Origin: Sphaerolaimus hirsutus
Taxonomy: Eukaryota > Nematoda > Chromadorea > Monhysterida > Sphaerolaimidae
Direction of reading: 5' to 3'
DNA: 64,000 bases
Assembly (NCBI GenBank): GCA_964036195.1
Contig: OZ038457.1
Location: 21,355,147-21,419,146, forward strand
Shown here: piece after piece, positions 1 to 15,000 of the stretch
Numbering within the stretch: position 1 is the stretch's first letter
Layout: each line of letters opens with the position of its first letter
The notes under the pieces: generated by a model
Databases searched by the model: none
What the model was told of the DNA's origin: nothing
What the model saw: the letters and a program-made list of their open reading frames with translations, nothing else
Program-made: the position numbers and the translations under genes

Positions 1-3000
1 TCAATAGGATCAGAAGCGAATTTTTCCGTGCTATTTTGAGGCAAGACGTGGCATGGTTTGATCTGAATCAGTCTGGTGGATTGACCACAAAATTTTCCGA
101 GTGAGTTTTTCATCATAAAAATTTATTTATACGGCATTGATTCGGGTAGATTTAAGTACTCAACGAAAAATAGGTGTGAAGCGGGATGGATGCGCTTGAA
201 GCAGCACAACACTAGGGTGTCAACAAAAACTTTTTGGCAGAAAACGGAAACGGAAAAAAATTTGCACTTGCCGGAAAACGGAAAATGGAAAAATGAAAAG
301 CCGGAAAATGGAAACGGAAAAATTTGCTGAAATTATGCTGGAAACGGAGAAAATTTGCAGAAATTTTGTCAGAAACGGAAAAAAAACTTGCTGAAATTTT
401 GCTGGAAATAAAAAAACTTGCAGAAATCTTGCTAGAAATGGAAAAAATTTTACGTAATTGAGAACCTGCATGCATGTTCACCAGTTTGGCTGAAACAGAA
501 AACAGAAAATTGAGCTGGAAAATGTAAAAAGTTGGAAAAACAGACAATTGAGCCAGAAAATGGAAAAAAGGTGGAAAAGCTGAAAATTGAGCCGGAAAAC
601 AGAAAATGAGTGGGAAAAATGGAAACAGAAAAAAGATTTAGCAGCTGGAAAATGGAACTGGAAAAAATTTCCCTGTGGAAAGTGGAAACGGTAATTGGCC
701 AGTTGACGCCCTACACAGCACGCTTCACCTAGCTTCACACACGCTCCATGTGTAAGACACTTCCTGATGCCACACACATCACCAACATATACTTTTCCTT
801 GGTCACATTGTAAGAGCGTTTTTACGATGGGAAAGATACCACCCCACAAATTTTTAGACAACCAAATGCAATAATAATTCATGGAACGTAAACTGTCACG
901 TGTTTTGTAAATTAAATTTAACTAAAAACCCCTCAGGTATTTTGCAGCTTTTTGTAGCCTTCGGGGCCTGTGCGGTGTGCGCGGCCATGCAGTGGGCTGC
1001 GCAGTTCCCTGACAGAGCACTGCACAGCGAGATCGACACCGCTACACTGGCAGACCGAGTTTACCATGTTTACAGCGGTTGTAGTGCTCTGCACAATTTC
1101 GTTTCCCTATCCCCCATTTAAATTGTTATTTTTAAATGTGCGCCAATTCTATTTAAGTAAAGTTAGCTAAGTTATGTCTAGCTCAAATGTAAACTACATT
1201 CCACGTGACACAAGGTGAGAGGGGAATTTCACATTTTTCACTTAAAATGCCGCGGCGCGGTGTGTGGACGCCTTTGAGGTCGCCGGCACACTGTTGTGAC
1301 TTTCTGGGCGGCCTAATGCACATTCCACCCTTTACTTATCTTTGGGCAGAGGCGGAGACTGACGACTGATAGGTAGGTGGCGACCGGAAGCCAGGAGCAA
1401 TGAATTTCATACAAAAAATATCAAAAAGAAATACTGTTCTGAGTTCCTCCCTATGTTGACTAGATTGTTGTGCGTCATCTAGTATCGGTGGGTGGTAGGA
1501 ACAGCTTCTGATAATGCCCCAAGTGACAAGTCGCAGTCCAAAAAATACTTTTCTGCCGCCCCAGTATAAAAATCCCACCGCGCCTGGAAGGGTGTGGCCA
1601 TCGGGCTGAAACCTTTCTCACGGGCGCTAGCTGACCGGATAGTCACAATAGTGGGTCGCAAGGTTGATGGTGATAAGCATTTTGTGCCCGCGAGCATTCT
1701 GTTAGCTTCCGTAAATTATGAATACAAACCCCCGTGCAAAAGTTTCCACGTGATATGTAGAAAATACTGTATATACTGTTTCACGCCAGTGTCTTTCATT
1801 TCCATGAGCTAAATTAATTGTATTTATTAGCCCTATTAATTAGCATCAGTTGTAAGCTTGTATTAATTACCTAGTTGCCTGTTAGCTTGATTTTCTATGA
1901 TCATTCATGATGCTGTAATTGTCTTTAGCTGTATTTCTTTCATTTCCCGCCGTTTGTGAATTTGCATTGCACTGCGCTGTTACCTGTTCTAGATTATATT
2001 GGATTAAGTAGGGATTTGTAGGTAATTATGGAAGTGGGTAATTGTCGTACTAAGTGAGCTTGTAATTAGCACATTAAGCCCCATGTAGCATGAAGCCTTT
2101 TTTAATTGTCGCTATTAGACGTCTTAATTATCACCGCACATTTTTGTTAACCTAATTAGCTGCGCCTTTTTATGAGTAATTGTACATTATGATTTTACTA
2201 AGTATCTACATCAGAGCTTATGTGATTTGGAAGTGATTCTGTACAATTTCTGACCTAATGCCTTTTTTAGCTTTTTATTCATGTTGATTATGGTAGTTTC
2301 ATTTGCCTTATAAGTAGCTGAAATTGTTGTTTTTTCACCAATATTTTGACTTGTGACGAAAATTGACTTTGCTTCTACTCTGCCGCTAGTGTTCTTCCAT
2401 CGCCCTAAATAAACTCTCTTCTCAACCCAACTTGGACCCCCTTTTGTATTGACACTAAGTACAAATGTTTTTTCCCTAAGTTTGCTAATTAACAACCGCT
2501 CTAATTACTGCGCTGCTTGTGCTAAGTGTAGGCGCTGTGCGTGCTGCAGGAAACGGAACAGTGTGGGCCCCAAGTGGTCCACTGCACATTCTGAAAAACC
2601 TACCGTCTTCGGACACGTTTCCTTAAAATTTACACACACATTTATAACCTGGACCTCTGGGCCCAGTGCAGTGCACACCAGCGGCAAGCGGCCGGTGAAG
2701 TGGAGTGAGAGGGAAGACAGTGCGGAAAAAACGCTCTGAACCGCGTAGACAAAAAACAGCTGAATACATGGATTCATGACAACATCATATTAAAAAGTGT
2801 GAAGTGTCTTCACGCAAATTTTTGTGTCATCCCTTTTTTGCTGTGGTAGTATAAGTGTACATTTTTCCAAGTTACTCACGGTGTTGGTTGATAAATAAAA
2901 GACCTAGGCCTATTGTCCATCTAAACCCATTGCACATCTCGGCCCGGTCCCTAGTCAATACTATCCATTTTGTCCATTTATACCCCTTTGAAAATCTTGG

Positions 3001-6000
3001 AAGGCCCGTAGATGGGTTATGGGCAGGGGATTAGTGATCGATATTCAAGTGCTTAACTACCGTTTGAAGTTGTGTGTGGCCCAAACATGTCAATGTCAAT
3101 GACCTTTCCCAGCTTCCGCTTCTCAGTTCACTACTAGTGATATGGGGGCAGTCCCAAGCCCTGTAAAGTGTAAAGTAAAGTGTCAAATGTAAAGTCAAAT
3201 GCAAAGTAAAGTGTCAATCAGAACAAAAAAGAAAAGATTTTATTACTGAACTTTGCATGACAATTGACAGTTTACTTTGCATTTGACTTTACATTTGACA
3301 CTTTACTTTACACTTTACAGGGCTTGGAACTGCCACCTGTCGACTAGTTCAAAAGTGAAGTAGTGTGAAGTGAAATTCAATGCGAAGTTGCATTGCAACC
3401 AATCAACATCTGTATTTTGCACACTGGTACAGGCCCGATAAATAATGGACTTTGGTTTTACATGATTTTCTACCGTTTAAAATAGGTATATAAATACATC
3501 ATGATTAGGGAAAAACGCGAAAACTCTTTCGCCATGTCCGTGTTTTTGTAGTTTTGTACTTTCTAACAAAAAAAACACAACAACACGTATTTACGTTCTC
3601 GGCGTTTCTCTGTAAAAACTACACACAGAAACTCGCTAGGTTTCTGTATTTCAACGCTACATGACCCCCCCCCCAGCAACCTGGAACGCATCAAGGAGGG
3701 CATGGGCGACAAGGCGGGCATGCTCGTCCAGTACAGCACCCAGTTCGCCCTCGGCTTCCTGGTCGCCTTCGCCAAGTCGTGGCAGATGACCCTGGTCATG
3801 TTGAGTTTGGTGCCCTTCCTCGCATTCGGAGCCACGTTCATTGGATGGACCACCGGCGCCGCTACAAAGGTGGGCTTTGAATGTGAATGAACAAAATAAA
3901 ATGACGCATTCACTATATAAATTCACACAATACACACAAAATCCAAAAAAAAAACTCCACGCAAAGCAAAATGTTTTCCCCAGGCAGAAAGTGAGAAATA
4001 CGCGTGCGCTGGCGCAGTCGCAGAGGAAGTTCTGGGAGCGATCAGAACAGTTGTGGCATTTAATGGCCAGAAGAGAGAAAGCCATAGGTGAAATTTTACG
4101 TTTCACTGTTTCGTTTAACTCCAGAATGATGATGTAAAAGGTACCAGGACCTGGGACCAGATTTAATTCTCCCTACAAAATCTGTAGGGAGAATTAAATC
4201 TGGCGCCAAGAGTCCTCGCACAACAATAACATGGCACCAAGTGCCATTGGGCAATGGAAACTTTTTGTTTACATCAGTCCGTAGTTACATACCGTATTTC
4301 CTCGAAATACCCCCCTCGCTTGACCCCCCCCCCCTCTCGAGACCACTATGAAACAATCACCCCCCCCCAGATTGAGTGTAAAGAGAACGTACATGACAAA
4401 TACTGCAGTTTGTGTGTCTGCATAGTGCAGAATACACGTTAAAACAATGTCGGAATCACGTGAGAACAGTGTTTATACCATCTATGTATTCACTAATGTT
4501 AACTATGTCTACAGGAGTCTATACATGTCACTTATTGATGCATTTTTCTACCCTAGCGCACATCACAAACAACGATTTTGTACTAAGATTTCAAAAAATT
4601 CTGGCGAAATAATCACCCCCCCCTCGAAATACCCCCCACCCCCTCTCGAGAGCACTATGAAACAATCACTCCCCGGGGGTTATTTCGAGGAAATACAGTA
4701 GTCCAGAAAGATGAAAAATATCCTTAAATATTCAAACTGCAGGTATGAGAAAGAGCTGAGTGCAGCTATGAAAGAAGGTGTGAAGAAATCCCTCTACACT
4801 GGTTCAGGCATGGGCCTGTTGTTTTTTGTTGAATTTGTTACTTATGGATTAGGATACTGGTATATTTGGGCAAATTTGAATTATTTGAAACAATGGTGTA
4901 AATGAAAAGAACCTTCATGAATACTAAAAGATTACATATTGGTATGTATCAAAACATACCTTCTCATCAAAAAACTAACTATCCCTTCAAGTTGATCATT
5001 CAAAACACACACTAAGGGAATTCTTTTCAAAATGTTTTTTTAAACCAGTCACCAAGTTTCCCATCATCACTCCATCACCACAACACCACAGGTATGGTTC
5101 CACCCTGATTGTATCAGGCACCATAGATGGTGGCACAGTGGTAGCCACTCTTCTCTGTATCACCATGGGCAGCATGGCAATGGGCATGGCAGCCCCCCCG
5201 GCTGGGAAATGTGGCCACTGCCAGGGGGGCAGCTGCTGCCATATTTCAGGTCATTGACAGAGTGCCAGCTATTGATGGGTCTGAACAGGTGCCACTCCCA
5301 GATCATGTTAAATGCAGTTTAAAATGTTCAATGACATGCAAAGTGTCAAAGGTCATGTAAAATTCCCTGGGAAATGCCAAACCAAACATACATTTGCCAT
5401 TTTCCAGGGCATTTTACATGACTTTAGATGCTCTGCATGAAATTTCACATTTTACAGGGCACTTTACAACAGGGTCTGGGAGTGCTCTCAGGGTGGGGTT
5501 AAGAAGAAGAAAATTGATGGGCTTATTGAGATGAGTGGTGTCAATTTTGCCTATCCCAGTAGGAGGGATGTACAGGTTTGTATTTTTGTACCTACATAAA
5601 TATCATATTGTTACATCAGCACATGGTGTCCCAACCTTTCATCCACGGACCAATCCTCCAGCCTATATAATGTCATACTATCTCTCTGACAGTTTGTCAA
5701 CTGTAATGTAAAACGTAAAAATCAGTACAATTATTCTTTGCATTTTACCTGCCATATTACATTTTGCACAACACTTGACAAATTTTATCTGACAAGTATG
5801 ACTCTAGAACTGGCCCCTCCTGGGGTATTCAAAAGAAATGTGTCAAAAATGGAGAGAAAAAACCCTCAATATCCCTGCAGACAGATTTATGTTATCTGAA
5901 TGTTTAACACAGAGATATATGTAAACATTTGACAAGTAACAGCTAAATTTTAGGGTTAGGTTAGGGTCCTTAAGATAATGTGGAGATAACCTAAAGTAAA

Positions 6001-9000
6001 TATTTAAAACAGAAAACATTCCAAATAACTTTTTTGATTAGAACTTGTTTGAGACTTACCATTCCTCAATTATCATATCTTCCCATTACAGATTCTCAAA
6101 TCTGTCAATCTTAAGGTGTCACCAGGAGAAAAAGTGGCATTGGTTGGCTCCAGCGGCTGTGGTAAATCTACAATCGTCAAATTATTGATGAGATTCTATG
6201 ATGTTGACAGTGGCACGGTGAAAATCGATGGACAAAATGTGAAAGATTACAATCTGAAATGGCTCAGAAATCGATTCGGGGTTGTCAGCCAGGAGCCAGT
6301 GCTCTTTGAGATGTCAGTGGAGGAAAATATAAGAATGGGAAACAGAAATGCCACGATGCAGCAGATACAAAATGCCGCAAAACAGGCCAATGTGCATGAT
6401 TTCATAAGTAAATTGCCAATGGTAAATTTGGCGAGCCTGTACCATTATGCATTGATACCCATTATGCATCTAGAACCAGCACACATTCACCTATACCTAG
6501 CATTCTGAAAATATGCAATAAAACACATGACCTAGTAATTTTAACGATGAAAATTTTTATAAAGTATGAAAATTCGTGACTTTAGGTGAAAATTAGGCTA
6601 AACTTGCTCATAGTGCTCCAGCTAGCTAGATAGCTAGGCAATTTGTAGGGGGGGGGCTGTTCAGGGGAAAGTAAAAACAAAAATGTGCCTCTGGTAACGA
6701 TAGATAGCTAGGTGGTTTGGGGTGGGGTTACCCGCCCCCTTTCTCACCCCTGCAGCTATAATGTGTCTATAATGGGTCTAGATGTATAATGGGTTTAGAT
6801 GCATAATAGGCCTGACCCAATTTGGCCGGAACTAGTCACTTAATAGCGCCATGGCGCCAATGTGTGCCCATGGGTTTTTTCGAGTTTCTGATCAAAATGA
6901 CACCAAAAGCATTGACCCCATTGAAATGCAATTCATAGCGCTAAATATCTTTGTCACTTCACTTTTTAAGAAGGCCCATTTTCTCTTTCCTTTCCCTCTT
7001 ACATCACTAACAGAAAATGTATCAACCAATACCTCCCCTACAAATTGCGCCACTTTGAACAACCCTCACCCCCAACCAAAACAGGGCTACAGCACCCCCG
7101 TGGGTGAAAGGGGTGCCCAATTATCAGGGGGTCAAAAACAGAGAGTGGCCATCGCTAGGGCACTGGTGCGCGATCCTGCTATACTTTTACTTGATGAAGC
7201 CACATCTGCGCTGGATGCACACAGCGAACAACTGGTGCAGAAGGCACTGGAAAAGGTAGGTCGTGTTTCATAAATCACGATTTTGGCTCGAGTATCAATC
7301 AGGCCTTTGGCTTTTGCTATTAGTGCCAGAGACCTGACACCCTTTAGATCACCAATTTGGGGGTTGTGTAGTGAAACCACACTGAAATTTTTAAGTATTG
7401 TAATGTTCATTGCTGGGTGGCTAGCCAGTGACCACGTATTTGCATGGCTAGGGAATTTTTTATATCTATCATCGAAATTTCTACTGATGTTTAATGTTAT
7501 AATGTCTAAACGTTTAGTGGTTATCTATGTTTTTTCCCACAGCTTCGAAATCTCTACACAAATGGTCACAAGACTTGAACAATTTTTCATTTATCATGGA
7601 AAAATCATAAGAAAAACGATGAGTGGCCGGAATTAGAGCTCAGCGTCGATTCGACGTGAAATGATGACGTGAAATGTTGTCGTGAAATTAATTACACGAG
7701 TGTGGATCATGCTACGGGTCTACAATTTTCTAAGGATAATATATGAATCAATACCTTAATCGTGTCCAATACTGAGTGTTCAGCCACAACTAGAGCGAAT
7801 TGAAAAATTCAATTTTTATCATTCCACGTCATCATCATTTCACGTCGAATCGACGCTGAGCTCTAATTCCCGCTTAATGATCATGAAATTCCACTCAAAT
7901 TGCAGGCACAAGAAATCGCACTACAATTATTATTGCCCATCGGCTGAGCACAATTAGAAATGCAGACAAAATCATTGCAATTAAGGATGGAGCAATAACT
8001 GAAATGGGCAACCATACTGATTTAATGAAGCTGAATGGACTTTATTACAATTTGGTGACAACACAAACTTTTGTGGATGACATAAAAAATGATAGTAAAA
8101 TTGATCAAGAAAATACAGCAGATGGTGAAGTGAATGAAGGCTTTGAAAGTGAATGAGTATGAGAATGGTTAATTTTGACAAAAACTTGAAAAAGTTAAAA
8201 CATCTGTTTAATAACATGCACCCCATATTTTAAAAAACAACCTCTTCCAGCCCAGCCAATACACAAATTGACAAGCCCAAGAAACACAATGGGCAATTCT
8301 CAAAAAGCACCAAGCTCAGTTGTCAGCACATTGAGCATGAAAACCAGTTTGGTGTCTGGTGTCACATTCAAATCCAAAGAAGGGACCACCAGAAAAAGAG
8401 AGAATATTTTGGTGGTCAAAAAGGAGGACCAACTGAAAAAATTGAAACACGATTTGAGAGTTGGTATTTTCCCTTAAAAACAGTATGTTTGAAATTCAGA
8501 TTTTTATCAGAAAAATGCCACATTTAAGCTGGAAGGAGCAAAAAAATCAAATTTGGTAACCATTATGCAATGGGCAAAACCAGATTGGGCCATAATGCTG
8601 CTTGGTGGAATTTTTGTGCTGCTCAGAGCCACTATTTTGCCTGCTTTTGCATACATTTTATCCAGTTTTATCTATGTAAGTGTCCTCATTGTAAAGTGTG
8701 TTAATATTGAGAAAATTTCAAGTCACTGAGTTTTCAATCTAAACTGACAGGCATTTTCAAGAGAAGGTAGTGAATTCGCTTCAGAAACAAAATTCTGGTC
8801 CATAATGTTTGTGCTTCTAGGTGTGGCAGATGGCGGAGCAATGTTTGCAACAGTTGGCTGATTTACACATCTTTATAAAGTGTCCTGTCAAGTGTAAAAT
8901 GATAAAACAACTGTTCCAGACCCTGTTATTTGGACTGGCAGGTGAAAGATTAACAAAGAGAATGCGGATGGCTGCATTTTCAACAATTTGCTCAGGCAAG

Positions 9001-12000
9001 ATGTTGCATATTTTGATGACCCCAAACATTCAACTGGGAAATTGTGTACCAGATTGGCAACAGATGCACCAAATGTCAGAGCTGTAAGTGACAAAAAAAT
9101 TTCTCCTTCAAAAGCATATAACATCATATGTTTAGGTATTCTTGAATACATTTGTCTGGGGGTTTAAGGGTGCATACCGTATTTCTCCTAATAGAAGAAC
9201 ACTGTTCTATCTATTTTGTCAACCTTTTTATCTGACGTTCAATTGGAGGTGTTGTTCTATTGGAGGCTGCCGTTCTATTTTTTTAACCAATTTTTTCACA
9301 CATTTTTCATTTAAACATAGCCTTTTTAATGAGGCTTGAGCAATATTTTAATATCAGAGCATCAATTTGACATTTATTATCTATTTCAATGCTTGGTACG
9401 TTCTCTGCATCCATATTTTAAATTTATTTTTGTGTTTTGGCACACACCCAACATAATTTCTATTGTATTGTGACTGAAAAAAACGTGTCAAAACCTGCCG
9501 TTCTGTTGGAGGTGCCACTCTATTGGATGTATGGCGCTCTACAGGGTGCAACAAGTTTGACGCCTGCCCTAGATTTCGAATAACTTGTCACTGGGTAGTC
9601 GGATTAATGTCAAATATTAGGTCAACATTAACAACTAAATAGGAAAAATCCCTGAAAGTATGGCTGCGATAGCTCCACTCGTTCTCAAGCTATTCACGCA
9701 AACACCCATAATTGTCACGTTACTACCACCTCACAATGATTGGCAGGGCGTTTGCTTGACTTCCCCACTCAGTTGCAGTTGGCTATTGATAAGAGTGGTG
9801 GTTACATTGAGTAATAATTTATTGCATTTTGGAGTGTGCACATCACTCCTTCATAATAAAAATTTTGCACAGGTTATTGTGCATTTTTATCGCTCAATGC
9901 CTATCGTCACGAGGTGTTGGTAGTGACAATTACGCGTTTGCATGAATAACTTGAGAACGAGTGGAGCTATCGCAGCCATATTTTCAGGGATCCTTTCCTA
10001 TTTAGTTGTAATCTAAAATTTGACGTTAATCCGACTACCCAGTGACGAGTTATTCGAAATCTAGAGCAGGTGTCTAAATTGCCGCACCCTGTACATATTT
10101 GAAGAAATATGATATTACAGTTCATAGTTTGAGAGTGTATTATATTTTTATTGTATAACATAATTTGTGTAAAGAGATGAATGTAGCAGAATTACAGAGT
10201 AATTTTTTCATAAAACAATTTGATGTGTTAAAATTCAAGATTATTGAGAGGGACTGACCTTTCCATCAGATTTTTTGCAAAAATAATTTACGCCATTCAC
10301 AAACGAAACCATGTTTAACCAAATAGATTTTTTATCAAAAATATATTGCAGGCCATGGATTACCGCTTTTCCACAGTGCTGAATGGCATCCTAACTTTGA
10401 TTGTTGGCTTGTCCTTGGGATTTTTCTATGGCTGGCCACTCGCACTGGTGATGAGCGGGTTACTGCCCATAGCGATCTTAGGCAGTTAGTTACATTTAAG
10501 TGCGGCAGTTGAGGGCTTGTTTTGATGCAAGTAAATTGTGACAACCAAATTAAAAATTGACACCTGACGACAAATCCACAAGCCGTTGAAAATATAAACA
10601 AACAAACAAATGGTGTTTTAAAATATTGTGCCTTATTTATTTTAAACTAGGTAGGTACACCATTTACAGCAAATTTCCAACATTTACGGGTCAGGCCTAA
10701 ATGACATCTAATCTGCTTGGCATCTGGACCCGGATAGCATGGAGTTCTGCCTGCTTGGCATCTAGACCAATGCTGGATGCCAAGCGGACTGTGGCATACC
10801 TAGATGCCAAACGGGCGGGTATGGCCAGATGCCAAGCGGGCAGGGGGGGTCTACATGTCCAGTGTATCATGTGCACAAAAAATATGAATTCAAAATGTGT
10901 AAAAATTTCAATGTTTTTCCCAATTATTATTTTCAGATGTCAAGTGTCTCTGAATTTTTTTATTTAAATGCAAATGAGTACCGTTTGAAATGGGGAAGAA
11001 GGGTAGATGCATGCATGGCTATGTAAATTCATAAATACAATTCTTTAGTAACCCTGTAAGAGTGGCTACTAGAATAAATTTTTATCAAGCCATTTTTTGT
11101 GGGAATTGCATTTTGGGACACCATGCATGTAAAAAGCCTCAGTGTTAAGGGGCAACACTCAAATTGATTGATCATTTTTGGAAACAGCTTTGTAAACTTC
11201 CATGTGTATTGGGCCACCCTGTTCAAGTGGCTTTCAACATTGAGTTCCAGCAGTGTTCACATGGAATTTTAACTCATTTACAGGGTGACCTACATTAGTG
11301 GATTCCTAGTTTCCTAGTTTAGTGCATATGGCTAAATTTCAATCAAACACAGTATTTGGATGAACACAACACTAAATGTAATGATCAATATTTTATTTCA
11401 CATTTCAAATTGGCTGATTTTGAGAAAATTAAATTAAATATGATCCCAGAAAATCTGTTAAAACTATCTAATTTGACCATCTATTTCTAAGCCACCATGT
11501 ACACAATATTCAATGCATATCTCACCACACTACCCAGATCAATTTGAATGTTGCCCCTTAACACTGAGGCTTATTACATGCATGGTGTCCCAAAATGCAA
11601 TTCCTACCAAACATGGCTTGATAAAAATTTTTTCTAGTAGTCACTCTTACAGGGTTACTAAAGAATTGTATGTATGAATTTGCATGGGCATGCATGTATT
11701 TATCTACCCTTCTTCCCCATTTCAAACAGTACTCATATTTGCATTTAAATAACAAAATTCAGAGACACCTGACATCTGAAAACAATAATTGGGAAAAACA
11801 TTGAAATTTTTACACATTTTGAATTCATATTTTTTGTGCACATGATACACTGGACTGGATAAACAGGTGTAATCCTATAAAAATAAGTTGCAGGGTGACA
11901 GGTTCAGCTAGTAATATTTCAGCTGTGCAAGTAAACCGTGGGCCGTCTCATGGGTGTGTGGGGGGGGGGGGTTCAGCCCGCTTGGCATCTACACCCACAC

Positions 12001-15000
12001 GGCATGGAGACCGCATGGCATGTGTCGGCATGTAGCCCGCTTGGCATCTATGGGACAATAGATGCCACGCGGGTCTAGATGCCATGCAGGCAGAAATCCA
12101 TGCCACGCGGGTCCAGATGCCATGCAGGGTTAGATGCCGAGCGGTGCAGACTCAACATTTACCACACTAACCATCTAACCTAATATAAAAAATAATCCAT
12201 CGCAGGCACCCTACGTGTGAAAATGCGTTCGCGCAGTGCCCATGCGGACGCAGCCCTACTCGAGGAGGCGGGCAGAATTGCTACTGATGCCATTGAAAAT
12301 GTGACTACTGTGCAGGCACTCACCAGGGAAGGCACGTTCTTGCAGATGTTCAAAAATGAGCTAAAGGGACAGTTTAGAGAGTCGCTGAAACAGTCACAGA
12401 TACAAGTTTGTTTGATGGGGTGGGATTAAACGTGGGATGCACATCAAACTTCTTATGTATTGATGATCATTTTTATATTTAACTTACAGGGTATTTGCTA
12501 TGGTTTAGCGGGGGCAATATATTTTTTCATGTATGCACTGAGCTTTTATGTGGGCATGTTATTGGTGCAGAATGACATAATGTCACCATTGAGTGTATAC
12601 AGGTGTGATTAAAGTATGATTTCATTAACTCAGAGAAAAAATTAAATTTAAAAAATGTTATTATTGTTGACAGGGTATTCTTTACAATTAACTTTGGAGG
12701 ATCTGCATTTGGCTTTGCAATGACATATTTCCCAGAGTACATGAAGGCCACATTTTCTGCTGGTCTGATGGTGAAAATGGCCAGTGACAAACCCAAAGTG
12801 GATTCTATGTCACAGCTAGGCAGCAAACCTGTCTGTCAGACGTTTGATTTTATATTTTACCTACCACATGGATGTGTAGCTTACTGACAATTCAGTACCA
12901 AATTCAGATCCATTAAGCTGGCACAGGGGTCCTCAGATTTTGGATAGAAAATACATGGAAAATAATTTGATAAATAAAATAAATGCTGGTGGGGTGGATG
13001 GAAGACACTTCAATAGCATTCATGAAAACAACCCATTTGATTTTGGATGCAATTCTGGACTCACATGCTTAGTAAAGTGCACCTGAGAGAAGTGTGGGCT
13101 TTTCATTGGGAGATGGCACAATGTTTTATGCGACTTTGTCAGCAAGCTGAAATCCATAAATTTTTCTGCTCGCACAGCAAGGTGGGAGCAAAATGTAACT
13201 TTACCTCAACTGAAACCACACAGAAAATCACTGGTTCTTTGGCATTCAACTCAGTTAAATTCAGCTACCCACTGAGACCAGACATCACAGTGGTAAACGA
13301 CTTGACTTTTGCAGTGGAGCCAGGCAAAACCTTGGCGCTGGTGGGTGCCAGTGGCTGTGGAAAAAGCACCACTGTGTCTCTGATTGAGAGGTTCTATGAA
13401 CCCACTGCTGGTTCTCTTGTGAGTGATGAATAAAGTTTTATAAAAATTTGCAATTATAAAGCACAGCTATCTGCAGAATGTGGATACAGTGGACATCAGA
13501 TCAATAAACATCCAACATTTGAGATCATCAATATCACTGGTGTCCCAAGAGCCTGTATTATTTGACTGTTCCATTTCTGAGAACATTGCATATGGACTGG
13601 ACCCACTGCCATCACAAGAGAGGATTATTGAGGCAGCAAAAAGTGCCAACATACACACTTTTGTTGCTTCACTGCCAGAGGTAACTTAAAAAGCTCACAT
13701 TCCTCTTAAGTGAAATTTGATGCCAAAATAAGCAAAATGGAAGAGTTGTCAAAATCCAGTCATAGTAACAAGAAAAATCTGAGAAAAAGAACAATTTGAG
13801 TACAATAGTTACACCATGGAACAATGGTTACATCTACACAACCTTGGTACTTTTACCAATTGTAGCAGTTAACTAAACTTTTAGCCAGTAGCTGACAGCA
13901 TGAGCACGTGATGGGCGACTGAGTGATTTTTCAGACATTTTGTCGGAAATTTGCTCAAAATTGGTCATTTAAATATCTTTGTCTTCCTTTCACCTGCAAA
14001 ATAACCTACATCATCAAGTTTCAATTTGCAGGGCTACTCGACGCGGGTGGGGGAGCGCGGCACGCAGCTGTCTGGCGGCCAGAAACAAAGGGTTGCCATC
14101 GCGCGGGCACTCATTAGGAACCCCAAAGTACTGCTGCTGGACGAGGCCACGTCCGCGCTCGACACTGAGTCTGAGAAGGTGATGCAGGATACTTAAGTGA
14201 TGCAAATGCTGGCAATCCCGTACCCTCACCCGGGGGTATTCTAGATTTTGACCCTCCGGGGGGGGGCTTGGATAGATAGCAAATCGCTCCTCCGGAGGGA
14301 TGAACAGCTGAAAACTTTTCTGGGAGGGAGTTGGTGGGGGGGGGGTTCGCGAGGGTTAAATATCTAGGCATAGAAGGGGGAAAAGGAGAAAAATCGCTAA
14401 AAGTAGGTGAAAGATGGCCAAAAATGGGTATATAAGGACATATAGTACTAAAAATAGCTGAAAATAGGCAGTTAGATGCATGAACTAGTGATTTTGAAGG
14501 TGAAAATCTATATAAAGGTATGAAAAATAACGATTTTGAGTGAAAATTGGTGTATGTTTTCTCAAAAATCGCTCCAGGTAGGTAGATAGCTGGCCGATTT
14601 GGGGGGGGGGGGTTAGGCGATAGTAGCCCAAAATTTTGCCTACGGGATAGATAGATAGCTGAGCTGCCTCCGTGATAGATAGATAGCTGGGCGGTTTGGG
14701 GGGGGGTTACCCCCCCTTTCCTACCCTCACCCTCAAATATCCCCACACAGATAGTGCAAGCTGCTCTGGACCAGGCTCGCATGGGACGCACGTGCATCGT
14801 GATAGCTCACAGACTCTCAACCATAGCAAATGCTGACATTATTGGCGTGGTGGCAGCAGACATCAGGTGCCACTCCCAGACCCTGTAGAATGAATGCCTT
14901 GTAAAATGCAATGCAAAGTCTCAAAAGTCATGTAAAATGCCTTGTAAAATACGGTTGGCATTTTAGGGGGTAATTTATGTGACTTTTGACACTTTGCGTG

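Noticed and set aside
1336-1700. Overlapping small ORFs around 1.3-1.7 kb as an extra ABCB exon or separate gene
   Set aside because: Exons 1 and 2 of ABCB already join in phase with no missing residues, and the frames show no recognisable sequence.
3657-4106. 149-codon minus-strand ORF
   Set aside because: It is the antisense of ABCB exons 2 and 3, whose plus-strand reading matches the transporter family.
5945-5975. TTAGGGTTAGGTTAGGG telomere-like run
   Set aside because: Only about three imperfect units inside an ABCB intron; too short to be telomeric.
8853-8919. 67-base ABCB intron as another introner
   Set aside because: It has a GTTGGC donor and TTCCAG acceptor but no inverted ends or family-A/B interior; it is simply a short intron.
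14114-14797. 227-codon minus-strand Pro/Ser-rich ORF
   Set aside because: Antisense to ABCB exons 20-21 and across a hAT-like element; its Pro/Ser tracts come from C/G-runs and GATA repeats.
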